Origin: Bacteroidales bacterium
Lineage (GTDB): Bacteria > Bacteroidota > Bacteroidia > Bacteroidales > G3-4614
NCBI GenBank assembly: GCA_017559955.1
Contig: JAFYPQ010000021.1
Span: 1-32,865, forward strand
Direction of reading: 5' to 3'
DNA length: 32,865 nt
Under the pieces are notes generated by a model that saw only the letters and a list, made by a program, of their open reading frames with translations, made no database searches and was not told the DNA's origin. The first letter of the stretch is position 1, and each line of letters opens with the position of its first letter. Positions 8,730 through 16,507 of the stretch are shown here, one piece after another. Position numbers and translations under genes: made by a program.

Positions 8730-10670
8730 ATGATTTCAATAAACGGTGTAACGGTTGAATTTGGTGCAACGCCTCTATTCGATAATATTTCGTATATAAT
8801 AAATAAACGAGACAGAATTGCTTTGGTGGGGCGTAACGGTGCAGGCAAATCAACTATGCTTAAAATTATTGCAGGCGTACAAGTTCCAACAAACGGAAAT
8901 GTATCTATTCCAAGAGGTATTACAGTCGGGTACCTACCTCAACATATGCCTGTCTCTGACACACAAACCCTACATAAAGAGACAGAAATGGCTTTTGCTG
9001 AGATTTTTGAAATGCAAAAGCATATCGACGAACTTAACATAGCTCTTGCAGAGCGTACCGATTATGAAAGCAAAGAGTATAACGATATTATAGAAGAGCT
9101 CTCTATTGCCAACGAGCATATGGCAATTATGGGAGCTATGAACTATCAGGCAGAAATAGAAAAGACCCTTTTGGGCTTGGGCTTTGTAAGAGAAGACTTT
9201 AATCGTCCCACTTCGGAATTCAGCGGTGGATGGCGTATGCGTATCGAACTTGCAAAAATTCTTTTACGCCGTCCCGATCTTTTACTTCTCGACGAGCCTA
9301 CAAACCACCTTGATATAGAATCTATTCAATGGCTCGAAAACTTTTTGGCAACAAGCGGAAGTACCGTAATGCTTGTTTCGCACGATAGAGCTTTTATTGA
9401 CAATGTTACAAATCGCACAATTGAAATCTCTCTCGGCAAAATATACGACTATAAGGTAAACTACTCAAAATATGTCGAATTACGTGCTGAAAGACTCGAA
9501 CAACAGATGAGAGCATACGAAAATCAGCAAAAACGAATTCAAGATACCGAAGAGTTTATTGAGCGTTTCAGATATAAAGCCACCAAATCGGTTCAGGTTC
9601 AATCACGTATTAAGCAGCTTGCTAAGATTGAACGAATCGAGGTTGACGAGGTTGATACATCAAGACTAAACCTTAAATTTCCTCCGGCTCCTCGTTCGGG
9701 CGATTTCCCACTAATTCTTGAAGGAGTCGGTAAATATTATGGCGAGAGACATATATTTTCGAATGCAACATTCACTCTTAAACGTGGCGACAAGATTGCT
9801 TTTGTCGGCAAGAACGGAGAGGGAAAAACAACACTCGTTAAGTGTATTACAGGAAGCATCGACTACAATGGAACTTTAAAGATTGGACACAACGTAAAGG
9901 TTGGATACTATGCTCAAAACCAAGCTCAACTTCTTGATGGGGAAGCAACGGTTTTTGACACAATAGATCGTGTGGCAGTTGGAGATATTCGCACAAAGAT
10001 ACGTGATATTTTAGGTGCTTTTATGTTTGGAGGAGAGGCATCAGAGAAAAAAGTTAAAGTTTTATCGGGAGGAGAAAGGGCTCGTTTGGCAATGATTAAA
10101 CTACTCCTCGAACCTGTAAACCTACTTATTCTTGATGAGCCGACAAACCATCTTGATATGAGTACAAAAGATGTTCTAAAAAAGGCCATTGAGGCTTTTG
10201 ACGGAACAGTAATAATTGTATCGCACGACCGTGAATTTCTTGACGGACTTGTTTCGAAAGTATATGAGTTTGGAGGAGGAAAGGTTACAGAGCACTTGGG
10301 AGGCATATATGACTTTCTACAAAAACGCAAAATTGAGAGTTTAACAGAGTTAGAAAAGAAAAAAGTTGAAAAGACAGAAGATAAGCCTAAAGAGGATTCA
10401 GAGAATAAACTCTCTTATTTGGAACGCAAAGAGATTCAACGGAAAATACGTCAAGCTCAAAATTGCGTAAACGACGCAGAGAAACGAATTGCAAAAATTG
10501 AGGAACAAATAGCTGAAGTTGAAAAAGAGTTAGCCACTCCCGAAGGTTTCTCAAATATAGACCTCTGCCAAAAACACGGAGAGCTTAATAGAGAACTTAC
10601 AATTATTATGGAGTATTGGGAAGAACAATGCAGCAAACTTGAAGAGGCTCAGGCAGAATTAAAAGATTAA
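8730..10670 (+). CDS. ABC-F family ATPase (ribosome-associated translation factor type)
   Basis: This 646-residue protein has two ABC ATPase domains and no membrane segments, the hallmark of ABC-F proteins. They act on the ribosome rather than in transport. Domain 1 has Walker A GRNGAGKST (34-42), signature FSGGWRMRIELAK and Walker B LLLLDEPTNHLD. Domain 2 has GKNGEGKTT (360-368), LSGGERARLAMIK and LLILDEPTNHLD. The linker between them (about 240-300) is long, charged and helical, and in ABC-F factors this part reaches into the ribosome. The C-terminus is rich in K and E from about 540 and ends in a coiled coil, as in Uup/YheS-like members. No evidence marks it as an antibiotic-resistance type. 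The next gene begins 40 bases downstream and may be read through. Confidence 0.93.
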   Translation: MISINGVTVEFGATPLFDNISYIINKRDRIALVGRNGAGKSTMLKIIAGVQVPTNGNVSIPRGITVGYLPQHMPVSDTQTLHKETEMAFAEIFEMQKHIDELNIALAERTDYESKEYNDIIEELSIANEHMAIMGAMNYQAEIEKTLLGLGFVREDFNRPTSEFSGGWRMRIELAKILLRRPDLLLLDEPTNHLDIESIQWLENFLATSGSTVMLVSHDRAFIDNVTNRTIEISLGKIYDYKVNYSKYVELRAERLEQQMRAYENQQKRIQDTEEFIERFRYKATKSVQVQSRIKQLAKIERIEVDEVDTSRLNLKFPPAPRSGDFPLILEGVGKYYGERHIFSNATFTLKRGDKIAFVGKNGEGKTTLVKCITGSIDYNGTLKIGHNVKVGYYAQNQAQLLDGEATVFDTIDRVAVGDIRTKIRDILGAFMFGGEASEKKVKVLSGGERARLAMIKLLLEPVNLLILDEPTNHLDMSTKDVLKKAIEAFDGTVIIVSHDREFLDGLVSKVYEFGGGKVTEHLGGIYDFLQKRKIESLTELEKKKVEKTEDKPKEDSENKLSYLERKEIQRKIRQAQNCVNDAEKRIAKIEEQIAEVEKELATPEGFSNIDLCQKHGELNRELTIIMEYWEEQCSKLEEAQAELKD

Positions 10671-10710
10671 GATAAACAATTAATATACAACTAACTAAAC
10701 TTTTAAGAAA

Positions 10711-13700
10711 ATGAAAAAAATTTACCTATTGTGTTCGGCTGTTGTTGCCCTTATGCTTTTAGCATTCAGCACAGAGGCAACAGCTCAAGAAAAGCCATTG
10801 ATTACGTTTGCTTGCGTGTCGGACCTTCACGCACAACAAGACTTTATTACGGATCCCAATAATATCCGTATCCGTGAATCGGCAACAAAAACTCTCAGCA
10901 AAATTAAAGCAGAGGAGAATGTCGATTTGATAGTTCTTGGTGGAGACTACACAAGTAATAACACCATTCCTCAATCAAGTTGGCAAATAACAAAAGATTT
11001 GCTTATAGAGGCATCTCGCAACGCATTTAACGGAACAAAAACTCCTGTTATTTATGTAAACGGAAACCACGAGTACGAGGTTGCAAACTACGATGCCATT
11101 CCCAAACCCTACAATGCCGGCGACTACTACGACGTTCCTATGAAAACCGATATTGGTGCATTGGCTGAGGCTGATTGTTTCTATGAGACAGCAATAAACG
11201 GAACAGGAGAGGCTTTCGAACTTTTGGCAGCATATCACTATGTGGTAAATGGGTTCGACTTTGTTGTATTGAACGGTGGTAAATACTTGTTTGAAACTGC
11301 ATCGTCATATGCCTATTCTACCGAGTCGGTTGAATGGGTATCGAACAAACTTGAAGAGATATATGCAACAGATAAAGACAAAACAGTCTTCTTCCTTGTT
11401 CACATTCCATTCTCTGATTCAAAAGGTTTGAGTAACAAGAATAAAGGTATGGACCGCTACTCTTCAACAACACCCGAGTTTGCTGTAAATTTGAAGAATA
11501 CATTGGCTAAATATCCTAACCTTATAATGTTGTATGGCCACGACCACGGAACAAATTCGGCATATATCCGCTCATCAACAGACGAACGTGTAACAGTGTA
11601 TGCCACTGATGGTTCAGTATATACAGGTAGCACATCAGAAACAACAACTCCTACTACTCCAACTACCACAACCACATACTATATCCAAAACTACGACTCA
11701 AAAGCATACTTGGGTTATAACACACAAAACCTTGCAACAACATCAACTCAAACATCAGATGTTACATTTGCACAATCTACTCTTACATCTGGAGCATTCA
11801 CTATTAACCTAACAAATGCTCCAAATGATACTAACGGTAACCCAAGAGAGTATGTACACTGTGGTTCATCAGGTCGTTTCTCAGGCAACTCAGCCAATAA
11901 CGAATCAGGGCAACAAATATATATGTATGAGGTTGCAAACCCTGATGCTGCAACTATAACCGGAACAAAAGCTACATCTATTGAGAGCGGTAAAACATAT
12001 ATGATTGTTGGTGTAAAGAGTGGAACATACTACGCTCTTACTGATGAGATGTACCAAAACAACACTACAAACCAACGTATGACAGGTGCTGCTGTTACAA
12101 TAAGCAACAACACTGCCACTTACACAGGAAGTGCAAATATACTTTGGACAGTTAACGAGAAATCAACTCCAGAACCTACTCCCACTCCTACACCTTCACC
12201 TTCAGACAAGAGTTTCTTCTCGGCATTTATGGGATCTATGCGTTACTATGAGAACGTATTCGAGAATGGTCAATTAGCAGACCGTCGCATTATTCAAGCC
12301 TTATTGGTATATGTATATGCCGACCGTGTTGAGTTGAAAATGAAAAACTACGGAGATGACCAAGGCGATGTAACAGTAAGCGGAATTACTGTTAAAAAAG
12401 ACCTTACTCCATATATCTCATACCGTACAGTAACACATTCAGAAGAGACCATTACAGCAAAACCCACAGTTAATTCAACAGGTGGCGATATAAACATCGG
12501 TTCGGAGGTTGTAGTAAATGTTGAAGCTCCAGAATGGCACAACCTATACTATACAATCAATGGAGAGGAACCAACAGATGAGAGTGCAAAAGTAGAAAAC
12601 GGCAAGATAAAATTCACTGCTAACGCCGAAGGTTCATACTCAATCAAAGTTGCTGCACAAGAGGGTATCCGCTTGATGAGTGAGACCGTAGAGGTAGTAT
12701 ATAACGTAAAAGAGACCTACGGAATTAAAGTTTCAGTTTCACCAGCAGAAGGAGGAACTGCACAACTATCAATCAACGAAGCAGAGCAAACAGTGACTCT
12801 TACTGCACAAGCAGCAGAAGGATATGAGTTTGCAGGATGGAAAGTTGGTGAAGAGACTATCTCAACAGAGATATCATACACTACTGCTCTTGTAGAAAAT
12901 ACCACTTATGTAGCAACATTTGATGTTAAGAAACTTAATGTAACAGTAACTGCAGGCGTAGGAGGTACAGCAACAGTAGTAACAGAACCTGTAGCATATG
13001 GTTCAACACTTACTCTTACTGCCACAGCTGATAGTGGATACAAATTTGTAAATTGGACAGTAGATGGTAATGAAGTTTCGAAAGATAAAACATTTACTAC
13101 CGAAGCAATTATTGATGACATTGAGTTTGTTGCGAACTTTAAAGAGTTACCTTCAGGAGAAGAGGCACCAGAATACTGCACTCCTTCAGGTGCTACATAT
13201 ATAAACAACTACCTAAAAAGTGTAACTACAAGTGGAGCAGATGAGAATATCTCTTACTCAGCAACTTCACACCCAGGTAGTGCATACGTCCTTGTACCGG
13301 GTGTTATAAAAGCAACTCCCGGAAGTTCATTTACACTAAATCTTGTTGCAAACTCATTGGGTAGCGGAAGCTCATACACAGTGAGAGAGGACATCAGATA
13401 TTGCCACGCATCAATGTTCACCGACTTTGATGTTGACGGAGAGTTTGGTACAGCAGTTCAAACATGGGGTGCCAACCCTCCAGCACACAATGTTTATGGC
13501 AACTACGATGAGTGTATGAACATTTCAGCAACCGTTACTATTCCGGAGGATGCTCCTTTGTGCAGATCTCACGTACGTGTTATCTACACTAACGCATGGG
13601 GCAATTACCCAAGTGCTTGTACGACTGCTCTTGACAAAGGTATTGCTTACGACTTTGCAGTTCAAGTTTACGACCCTGAAACAGGTGTAGAAGATAGCGA

Positions 13701-13893
13701 AAACAACGATATTGAGGCATACGCTTCAGATGGTGTTATCTACATCAACAACTACAATGGTGTTGCCAAAGTTGTAAACATTGCAGGACAAATTATTAAA
13801 GAGACCATTGTAAACGACAATGCACAAATTAAAGTTGGCAAAGGTATATTCTTTGTTGTAACAAACGAGGAAGTTGTGAAAGTGGTGATTTAA
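10711..13893 (+). CDS. Secreted multidomain metallophosphoesterase with InlB-type repeats and sorting-signal-like C-terminus
   Basis: This 1060-residue exported protein has a signal peptide of about 26 residues ending in TEATAQ. A calcineurin-type metallophosphoesterase domain follows (about 30-295) with metal-ligand motifs SDLH (D38, H40), LGGDY, NGNHEY, LVHIPF and GHDHG, so it looks catalytically complete. A Thr/Pro-rich linker leads to a region beginning YYIQNYDSKAYLGY that may be a carbohydrate- or ligand-binding beta domain. A second Pro/Thr linker (EPTPTPTPSPS) is followed by a chitobiase-C-like segment (LYYTINGEEPT) and two InlB-type repeats, each with a G-Y-x-F-x-x-W core. A Cys-containing domain beginning YCTPSG comes next, similar to GEVED-type modules. 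The last 60 or so residues resemble a type IX secretion or DUF6383-type C-terminal signal. The substrate is unknown. Surface attachment or secretion is inferred from the C-terminus. Confidence 0.85.
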   Translation: MKKIYLLCSAVVALMLLAFSTEATAQEKPLITFACVSDLHAQQDFITDPNNIRIRESATKTLSKIKAEENVDLIVLGGDYTSNNTIPQSSWQITKDLLIEASRNAFNGTKTPVIYVNGNHEYEVANYDAIPKPYNAGDYYDVPMKTDIGALAEADCFYETAINGTGEAFELLAAYHYVVNGFDFVVLNGGKYLFETASSYAYSTESVEWVSNKLEEIYATDKDKTVFFLVHIPFSDSKGLSNKNKGMDRYSSTTPEFAVNLKNTLAKYPNLIMLYGHDHGTNSAYIRSSTDERVTVYATDGSVYTGSTSETTTPTTPTTTTTYYIQNYDSKAYLGYNTQNLATTSTQTSDVTFAQSTLTSGAFTINLTNAPNDTNGNPREYVHCGSSGRFSGNSANNESGQQIYMYEVANPDAATITGTKATSIESGKTYMIVGVKSGTYYALTDEMYQNNTTNQRMTGAAVTISNNTATYTGSANILWTVNEKSTPEPTPTPTPSPSDKSFFSAFMGSMRYYENVFENGQLADRRIIQALLVYVYADRVELKMKNYGDDQGDVTVSGITVKKDLTPYISYRTVTHSEETITAKPTVNSTGGDINIGSEVVVNVEAPEWHNLYYTINGEEPTDESAKVENGKIKFTANAEGSYSIKVAAQEGIRLMSETVEVVYNVKETYGIKVSVSPAEGGTAQLSINEAEQTVTLTAQAAEGYEFAGWKVGEETISTEISYTTALVENTTYVATFDVKKLNVTVTAGVGGTATVVTEPVAYGSTLTLTATADSGYKFVNWTVDGNEVSKDKTFTTEAIIDDIEFVANFKELPSGEEAPEYCTPSGATYINNYLKSVTTSGADENISYSATSHPGSAYVLVPGVIKATPGSSFTLNLVANSLGSGSSYTVREDIRYCHASMFTDFDVDGEFGTAVQTWGANPPAHNVYGNYDECMNISATVTIPEDAPLCRSHVRVIYTNAWGNYPSACTTALDKGIAYDFAVQVYDPETGVEDSENNDIEAYASDGVIYINNYNGVAKVVNIAGQIIKETIVNDNAQIKVGKGIFFVVTNEEVVKVVI

Positions 13894-13899
13894 AAAGCC

Positions 13900-13930
13900 T
13901 CTCCCCTAACCCCTCTCCCGTAGAGAGGGG
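13900..13930. repeat. Hairpin repeat, copy 1 (CCCCTCTC-CCGTA-GAGAGGGG)
   Basis: A perfect 8-bp stem (13910-13917 with 13923-13930) and loop CCGTA, preceded by a C/T-rich flank, begins a few bases after the metallophosphoesterase stop. A near-identical copy follows clpB at 27920-27951. It is GC-rich compared with its surroundings and may be a REP-like mobile hairpin acting as a 3'-end structure. Confidence 0.75.
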
Positions 13931-13942
13931 AATATTAGATAC

Positions 13943-13977
13943 AAAAATAGAGTTGCTTCATAGGCAACTCTATTTTT
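13943..13977. terminator. Bidirectional intrinsic terminator
   Basis: A perfect 14-bp stem (13943-13956 with 13964-13977) has loop TTCATAG, runs of A on the left and T on the right. It sits between the convergent metallophosphoesterase gene and the minus-strand gene ending at 14018, and can serve both. Confidence 0.8.
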
Positions 13978-14017
13978 GGTTTATGGTTTATATTGATAAA
14001 AATTAGTAATGACTAAA

Positions 14018-14956
14018 TCAATAATTATAAACCATACGAACCATACATTCTTCAGAAGGGGTTCTCCCTTCTGTATTGTATTTATATCCACCAAATACTA
14101 AATATGTACCCTCAACAAGAGTTACTCCTCCTTTTGAATATATTGTAATTATATAACCATTAGGGGAAATTCTCTTGCCTTTTTTTGCTCCAGTAATAAA
14201 TTTTTTTAGTTCTTCTTTCGTTGGGAATCTGTATCCGTCTTTCAAAACTGGTGATGAAGTATAATAAGAACCTTCATCTTCTGCATTAGTTGCTCCCAAA
14301 TTAAGTAAAGACCAATAAACTCCATCTACTAACTTAAGATTAACTTTTTCTTTATTAAATCGTTCTTTTTTAGCGATTTCAGCTTGACGCATTCTTTCTG
14401 CTACAATCATACTCCTTTGTATCGCTGCCTCTTCTTGTCGCTTTAGTTCCCGTTCTTTTTCTAATTGAGCTTTTGTTTTTTGTTCTGCAACAGGTCTTAG
14501 TGTTCGCTTAGTTTCATATTTGTAATCATTCCACCCATTATAAATATATTCTCCTTCTATTCCTAATTTATAAGCATATTCTTCTTGTTGCATCACAGAA
14601 AGTTCTGCTAACGTAGGAAGTCTCCAATTACTATGACCATATGCATTATTACTATTTAGCCTATCTATAACCTCCTGTGCTAGTGTTGTTGTAGGATACG
14701 AGCCTAAATCTTCAGGATAAATCCATAGATTTCCTAAAATATTAACTGGGGCAGTTAATTTTTGTTTAGGGGGTTTAACATATATATATTCTTTCTTTTC
14801 TATATACTTCGGAACCTCTTTCACTATTATTCTTTCTTGAACCGACTGATTATTAATAATAACCTGATTCTGGTTTATATTACTATTATAATTTTGTGCT
14901 GTTATTGTAAATATACTACTTATAGAGAACAAAACAGCAAGAACTTTATTTTTCAT
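14018..14956 (-). CDS. Secreted protein with two DUF1566/FISUMP-like (RLPT) segments
   Basis: This 312-residue protein has an N-terminal signal peptide (MKNKVLAVLFSISSIFTITAQ). I do not recognise it as a characterised protein. Two short segments carry the motif seen in DUF1566 and FISUMP-type domains: NWRLPTLAEL near residue 108 and GYRFPTKEELKKF near residue 247. Aromatic positions such as LWIYPEDLG and VYWSLLNLG precede each one. Between them (about 155-215) lies a K/E/R/Q-rich stretch predicted to be a long helix or coiled coil. A charged KEVPKYIEKKEYIYVKPP region follows the signal peptide. It is probably exported to the periplasm or surface. It begins 4 bases after the stop of the upstream secreted protein, so the pair is an operon. 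Confidence 0.7.
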   Translation of the reverse strand: MKNKVLAVLFSISSIFTITAQNYNSNINQNQVIINNQSVQERIIVKEVPKYIEKKEYIYVKPPKQKLTAPVNILGNLWIYPEDLGSYPTTTLAQEVIDRLNSNNAYGHSNWRLPTLAELSVMQQEEYAYKLGIEGEYIYNGWNDYKYETKRTLRPVAEQKTKAQLEKERELKRQEEAAIQRSMIVAERMRQAEIAKKERFNKEKVNLKLVDGVYWSLLNLGATNAEDEGSYYTSSPVLKDGYRFPTKEELKKFITGAKKGKRISPNGYIITIYSKGGVTLVEGTYLVFGGYKYNTEGRTPSEECMVRMVYNY

Positions 14957-14960
14957 ATTC

Positions 14961-15764
14961 TTATTTTAATATATATTTAATCTGAATTTCACCAAAACTA
15001 TTATATTTATCAAAATCAAAATTTGCATTAATGCCATAAGCATTTAATACAACTTTTTCTTTAAAATCTATTGCTTTATAATATTCAAGAACATCATTTT
15101 CTGCGAGATATTTAATAAACTTGCCACTATGATTATACCAATGCATATTACTAATTCTTTCATATTTTCTTTTTACTCTATCTGATACTTCTGATGTGTA
15201 AATGCCATAAATAGCAATTGCGTATACAGAAGAATTAGATACAGAAGAATATGAATCATAGCCATAAATATCGAACAAGTAGTCATATCCATACCGAAAT
15301 TTTTCCGTAAAGTATCTTCTACGTCCTCCAATATTTAATACCTCTAAATCACTATCCCTATTAAATCTTTCACGTCCCATATCCTGTTCATAGCAAACAA
15401 TCTTTCCAAAATTCTCTACAACATATATATAATGTTCATCCACTATAAAAGATTGCAAGACTGAATTTTTATACGTTGCTACCAACTCACGACAAGGATA
15501 TTTTTGTCTAACATTTTGTCCCATATATTTCTCAGTTTTAAAAAACTGAATAACTATCTCATTTATTCCTTCTGGGGAATAACTAGGAATAACAAAATTT
15601 CCTATATATTTTTCAAGTAAATCTGAGTAGAGTTTATCATAACATGCTAAATATAGTGGGTTAGTAGGATTATTTATTGCATTATTTACGCTATGAGGCT
15701 TATAAGTTTGAGCTTCAATTGTTGCAGATAATATCACAACAAAAAATAATAATATTTTTTTCAT
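14961..15764 (-). CDS. Secreted protein of unknown function
   Basis: This 267-residue protein has a clear signal peptide (MKKILLFFVVILSATIEAQ) and no later membrane helix. I do not recognise the family. The mature part is rich in Tyr, Ser and Lys, and includes IGNFVIPSYSPEGINEIVIQ, a GRRRYFTEKFRYGYDYLFD stretch and a C-terminal FDFDKYNSFGEIQIKYILK. No lipobox is present. It is the first gene of a two-gene operon with the RLPT-motif protein 4 bases downstream, suggesting they act together outside the cytoplasm. A TACTTTTG box lies 38 bases upstream of the ATG. AT content is even higher than in neighbouring housekeeping genes, which fits lineage-specific accessory genes. The open reading frame and export signal are convincing; no function is offered. 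Confidence 0.65.
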   Translation of the reverse strand: MKKILLFFVVILSATIEAQTYKPHSVNNAINNPTNPLYLACYDKLYSDLLEKYIGNFVIPSYSPEGINEIVIQFFKTEKYMGQNVRQKYPCRELVATYKNSVLQSFIVDEHYIYVVENFGKIVCYEQDMGRERFNRDSDLEVLNIGGRRRYFTEKFRYGYDYLFDIYGYDSYSSVSNSSVYAIAIYGIYTSEVSDRVKRKYERISNMHWYNHSGKFIKYLAENDVLEYYKAIDFKEKVVLNAYGINANFDFDKYNSFGEIQIKYILK

Positions 15765-15801
15765 CTTATCAAATTAAAATTATTAATATCTATATTATTA
15801 A

Positions 15802-15809
15802 CAAAAGTA
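15802..15809 (-). promoter_or_regulatory. Possible -7 box for the two-gene secreted-protein operon
   Basis: On the minus strand TACTTTTG fits TAnnTTTG and lies 37 bases before the ATG at 15764. No clear TTTG is found at the expected upstream distance, so this is a partial match. Confidence 0.4.
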
Positions 15810-15855
15810 AAATTTATAAAAAAACGAGATAGATGAAATCATTGACCTCATTGGG

Positions 15856-15880
15856 CAACTGCCCTTATTGGGCATAGTTG
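15856..15880. repeat. Inverted repeat downstream of the HTH gene
   Basis: CAACT-GCCC, loop TTATT, GGGC-(AT)-AGTTG forms a 9-bp stem with a 2-base bulge. It lies 16-40 bases past the stop of the HTH gene. There is no T-run directly after the stem on the minus strand, so its role as a terminator is doubtful. Confidence 0.45.
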
Positions 15881-15896
15881 AGAAAAAAAGCAGATG

Positions 15897-16109
15897 CTAA
15901 GAGTTTAAGGTTTGTGAATAGTAGGCAAAGAAATCGACATTCATTGCTCTTGATATTTTGAGTAACAGATAGGTATCGAGATACTCTTTTAAGAATATCT
16001 TATTTATAGTGCGAGGGACTACCCCTATTTGCTCTGCTAACCAGCGATTGCTCTTGTTCTGTTTGCGTAATTCGCCTCTTATTATGGAGCCGATGTGTAT
16101 TTCGTACAT
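15897..16109 (-). CDS. Small XRE-type helix-turn-helix DNA-binding protein
   Basis: This protein of 70 residues is almost entirely one Cro/CI-like HTH domain. MYEIHIGSIIRGELRKQ forms helix 1, SNRWLAEQIGVVPRTINKIF the turn and recognition helix (about 20-39), and a C-terminal helical tail contains LLLKISRAMNVDFFAYYS. Similar 70-80 residue stand-alone HTH proteins are common in Bacteroidales, from memory. Its targets are unknown. It is preceded by a structured region ending in an intrinsic terminator (16167-16195), 58 bases upstream of its ATG. It could thus be read from its own weak promoter or be controlled by attenuation. It is isolated from its neighbours on both sides. Confidence 0.75.
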   Translation of the reverse strand: MYEIHIGSIIRGELRKQNKSNRWLAEQIGVVPRTINKIFLKEYLDTYLLLKISRAMNVDFFAYYSQTLNS

Positions 16110-16166
16110 ATTTCTTGATGTTTTTGCATTGACCTTTTCTATACTATTATGAGCAATTTATGGCAC

Positions 16167-16309
16167 TAAAAATGTGGACTTGACATTATCCACATCCTGA
16201 GGCCCTGAGATTGCCCACAATACCGGATAAGCCAAGCCCACGTAACACACACAGGCATTCAACTGACTTATTCGTGGTATTGTTTTTCTAAAATTTCCTA
16301 GGTTTCAGA
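16167..16309 (-). ncRNA. Candidate structured non-coding RNA (6S-like layout, unconfirmed) or leader of the HTH gene
   Basis: Read on the minus strand, nested stems form one long hairpin. The outer helix is ACAATACC (16283-16276) with GGTATTGT (16224-16217). Inside it ATAAGTCA (16271-16264) pairs with TGGCTTAT (16234-16227), and GCCTGTG (16256-16250) with CGTGGGC (16242-16236). The inner helices contain G-U pairs that would be A-C mismatches on the plus strand, which argues for minus-strand transcription. Outside, CTGA/TCAG and CCT/AGG can close a large internal bubble. A perfect terminator hairpin follows at once. Closing stem, bubble and long hairpin recall 6S RNA, but I cannot confirm the family. 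It could instead be an attenuator leader for the HTH gene. The 5' end is uncertain and no good promoter was found. Confidence 0.5.
16168..16195 (-). terminator. Intrinsic terminator of the candidate RNA
   Basis: On the minus strand ATGTGGA (16195-16189) pairs perfectly with TCCACAT (16178-16172) around a 10-base loop, and the stem runs directly into TTTTT. It points at the HTH gene, 58 bases away. Confidence 0.7.
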
Positions 16310-16438
16310 ATGATACCGAATAGTTAGCTAATGCTTGATTTATAATTTCAGTCCCTTTCAAAAGGGGATTATTGATTTTTATACTTAATTCTTTTTTATG
16401 TTTTTTGTTATATTGTTTTCAATTATGGTATTAAGATA

Positions 16439-16468
16439 ATTAGTCTTATTGGACTAATAGGTCTGATT
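16439..16468. repeat. Palindromic intergenic repeat, copy 1 (ATTAGTC...GACTAAT)
   Basis: ATTAGTC (16439-16445), six bases, then GACTAAT (16452-16458) make a perfect 7-bp stem, followed by GGTCTGAT. The gap after clpB has the same arms (27972-28000) with ATCAGACC, the reverse complement of GGTCTGAT, inside the loop. It may act as a transcript end for mgtE. Confidence 0.55.
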
Positions 16469-16507
16469 TCATTCTGTAAAACTGATAGCTGATGGCTGGC
16501 AACTTAA

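Larger units (their letters stand above)
16110..16507. other. 398-base gap holding a candidate structured RNA, its terminator and a repeat
   Basis: No credible protein gene is seen here. The part nearest the HTH gene (16110-16166) is plain AT-rich leader. A minus-strand structured region and terminator occupy 16167-16309. A short hairpin at 16352-16368 and a T-rich tract follow. A palindromic repeat shared with the gap after clpB lies at 16439-16468. The last bases before mgtE (about 16480-16507) resemble short GCTGATA-type sequence also seen before pepD. Confidence 0.6.

Noticed and set aside
9926..10330. A 134-codon minus-strand frame inside the ABC-F gene
   Set aside because: It is antisense to the second ATPase domain and Ser/Arg-rich, as expected for a reverse-strand artefact.
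16167..16309. Firm assignment of the region as 6S RNA
   Set aside because: The layout is suggestive, but the closing stem is short, the 5' end and promoter are not found, and no family model could be run.
16350..16381. Hairpin TCCCTTT-CAA-AAGGGGA with a T-rich tail on the plus strand
   Set aside because: It looks like a terminator but no plus-strand gene or RNA leads into it, so it is mentioned only as part of the gap.
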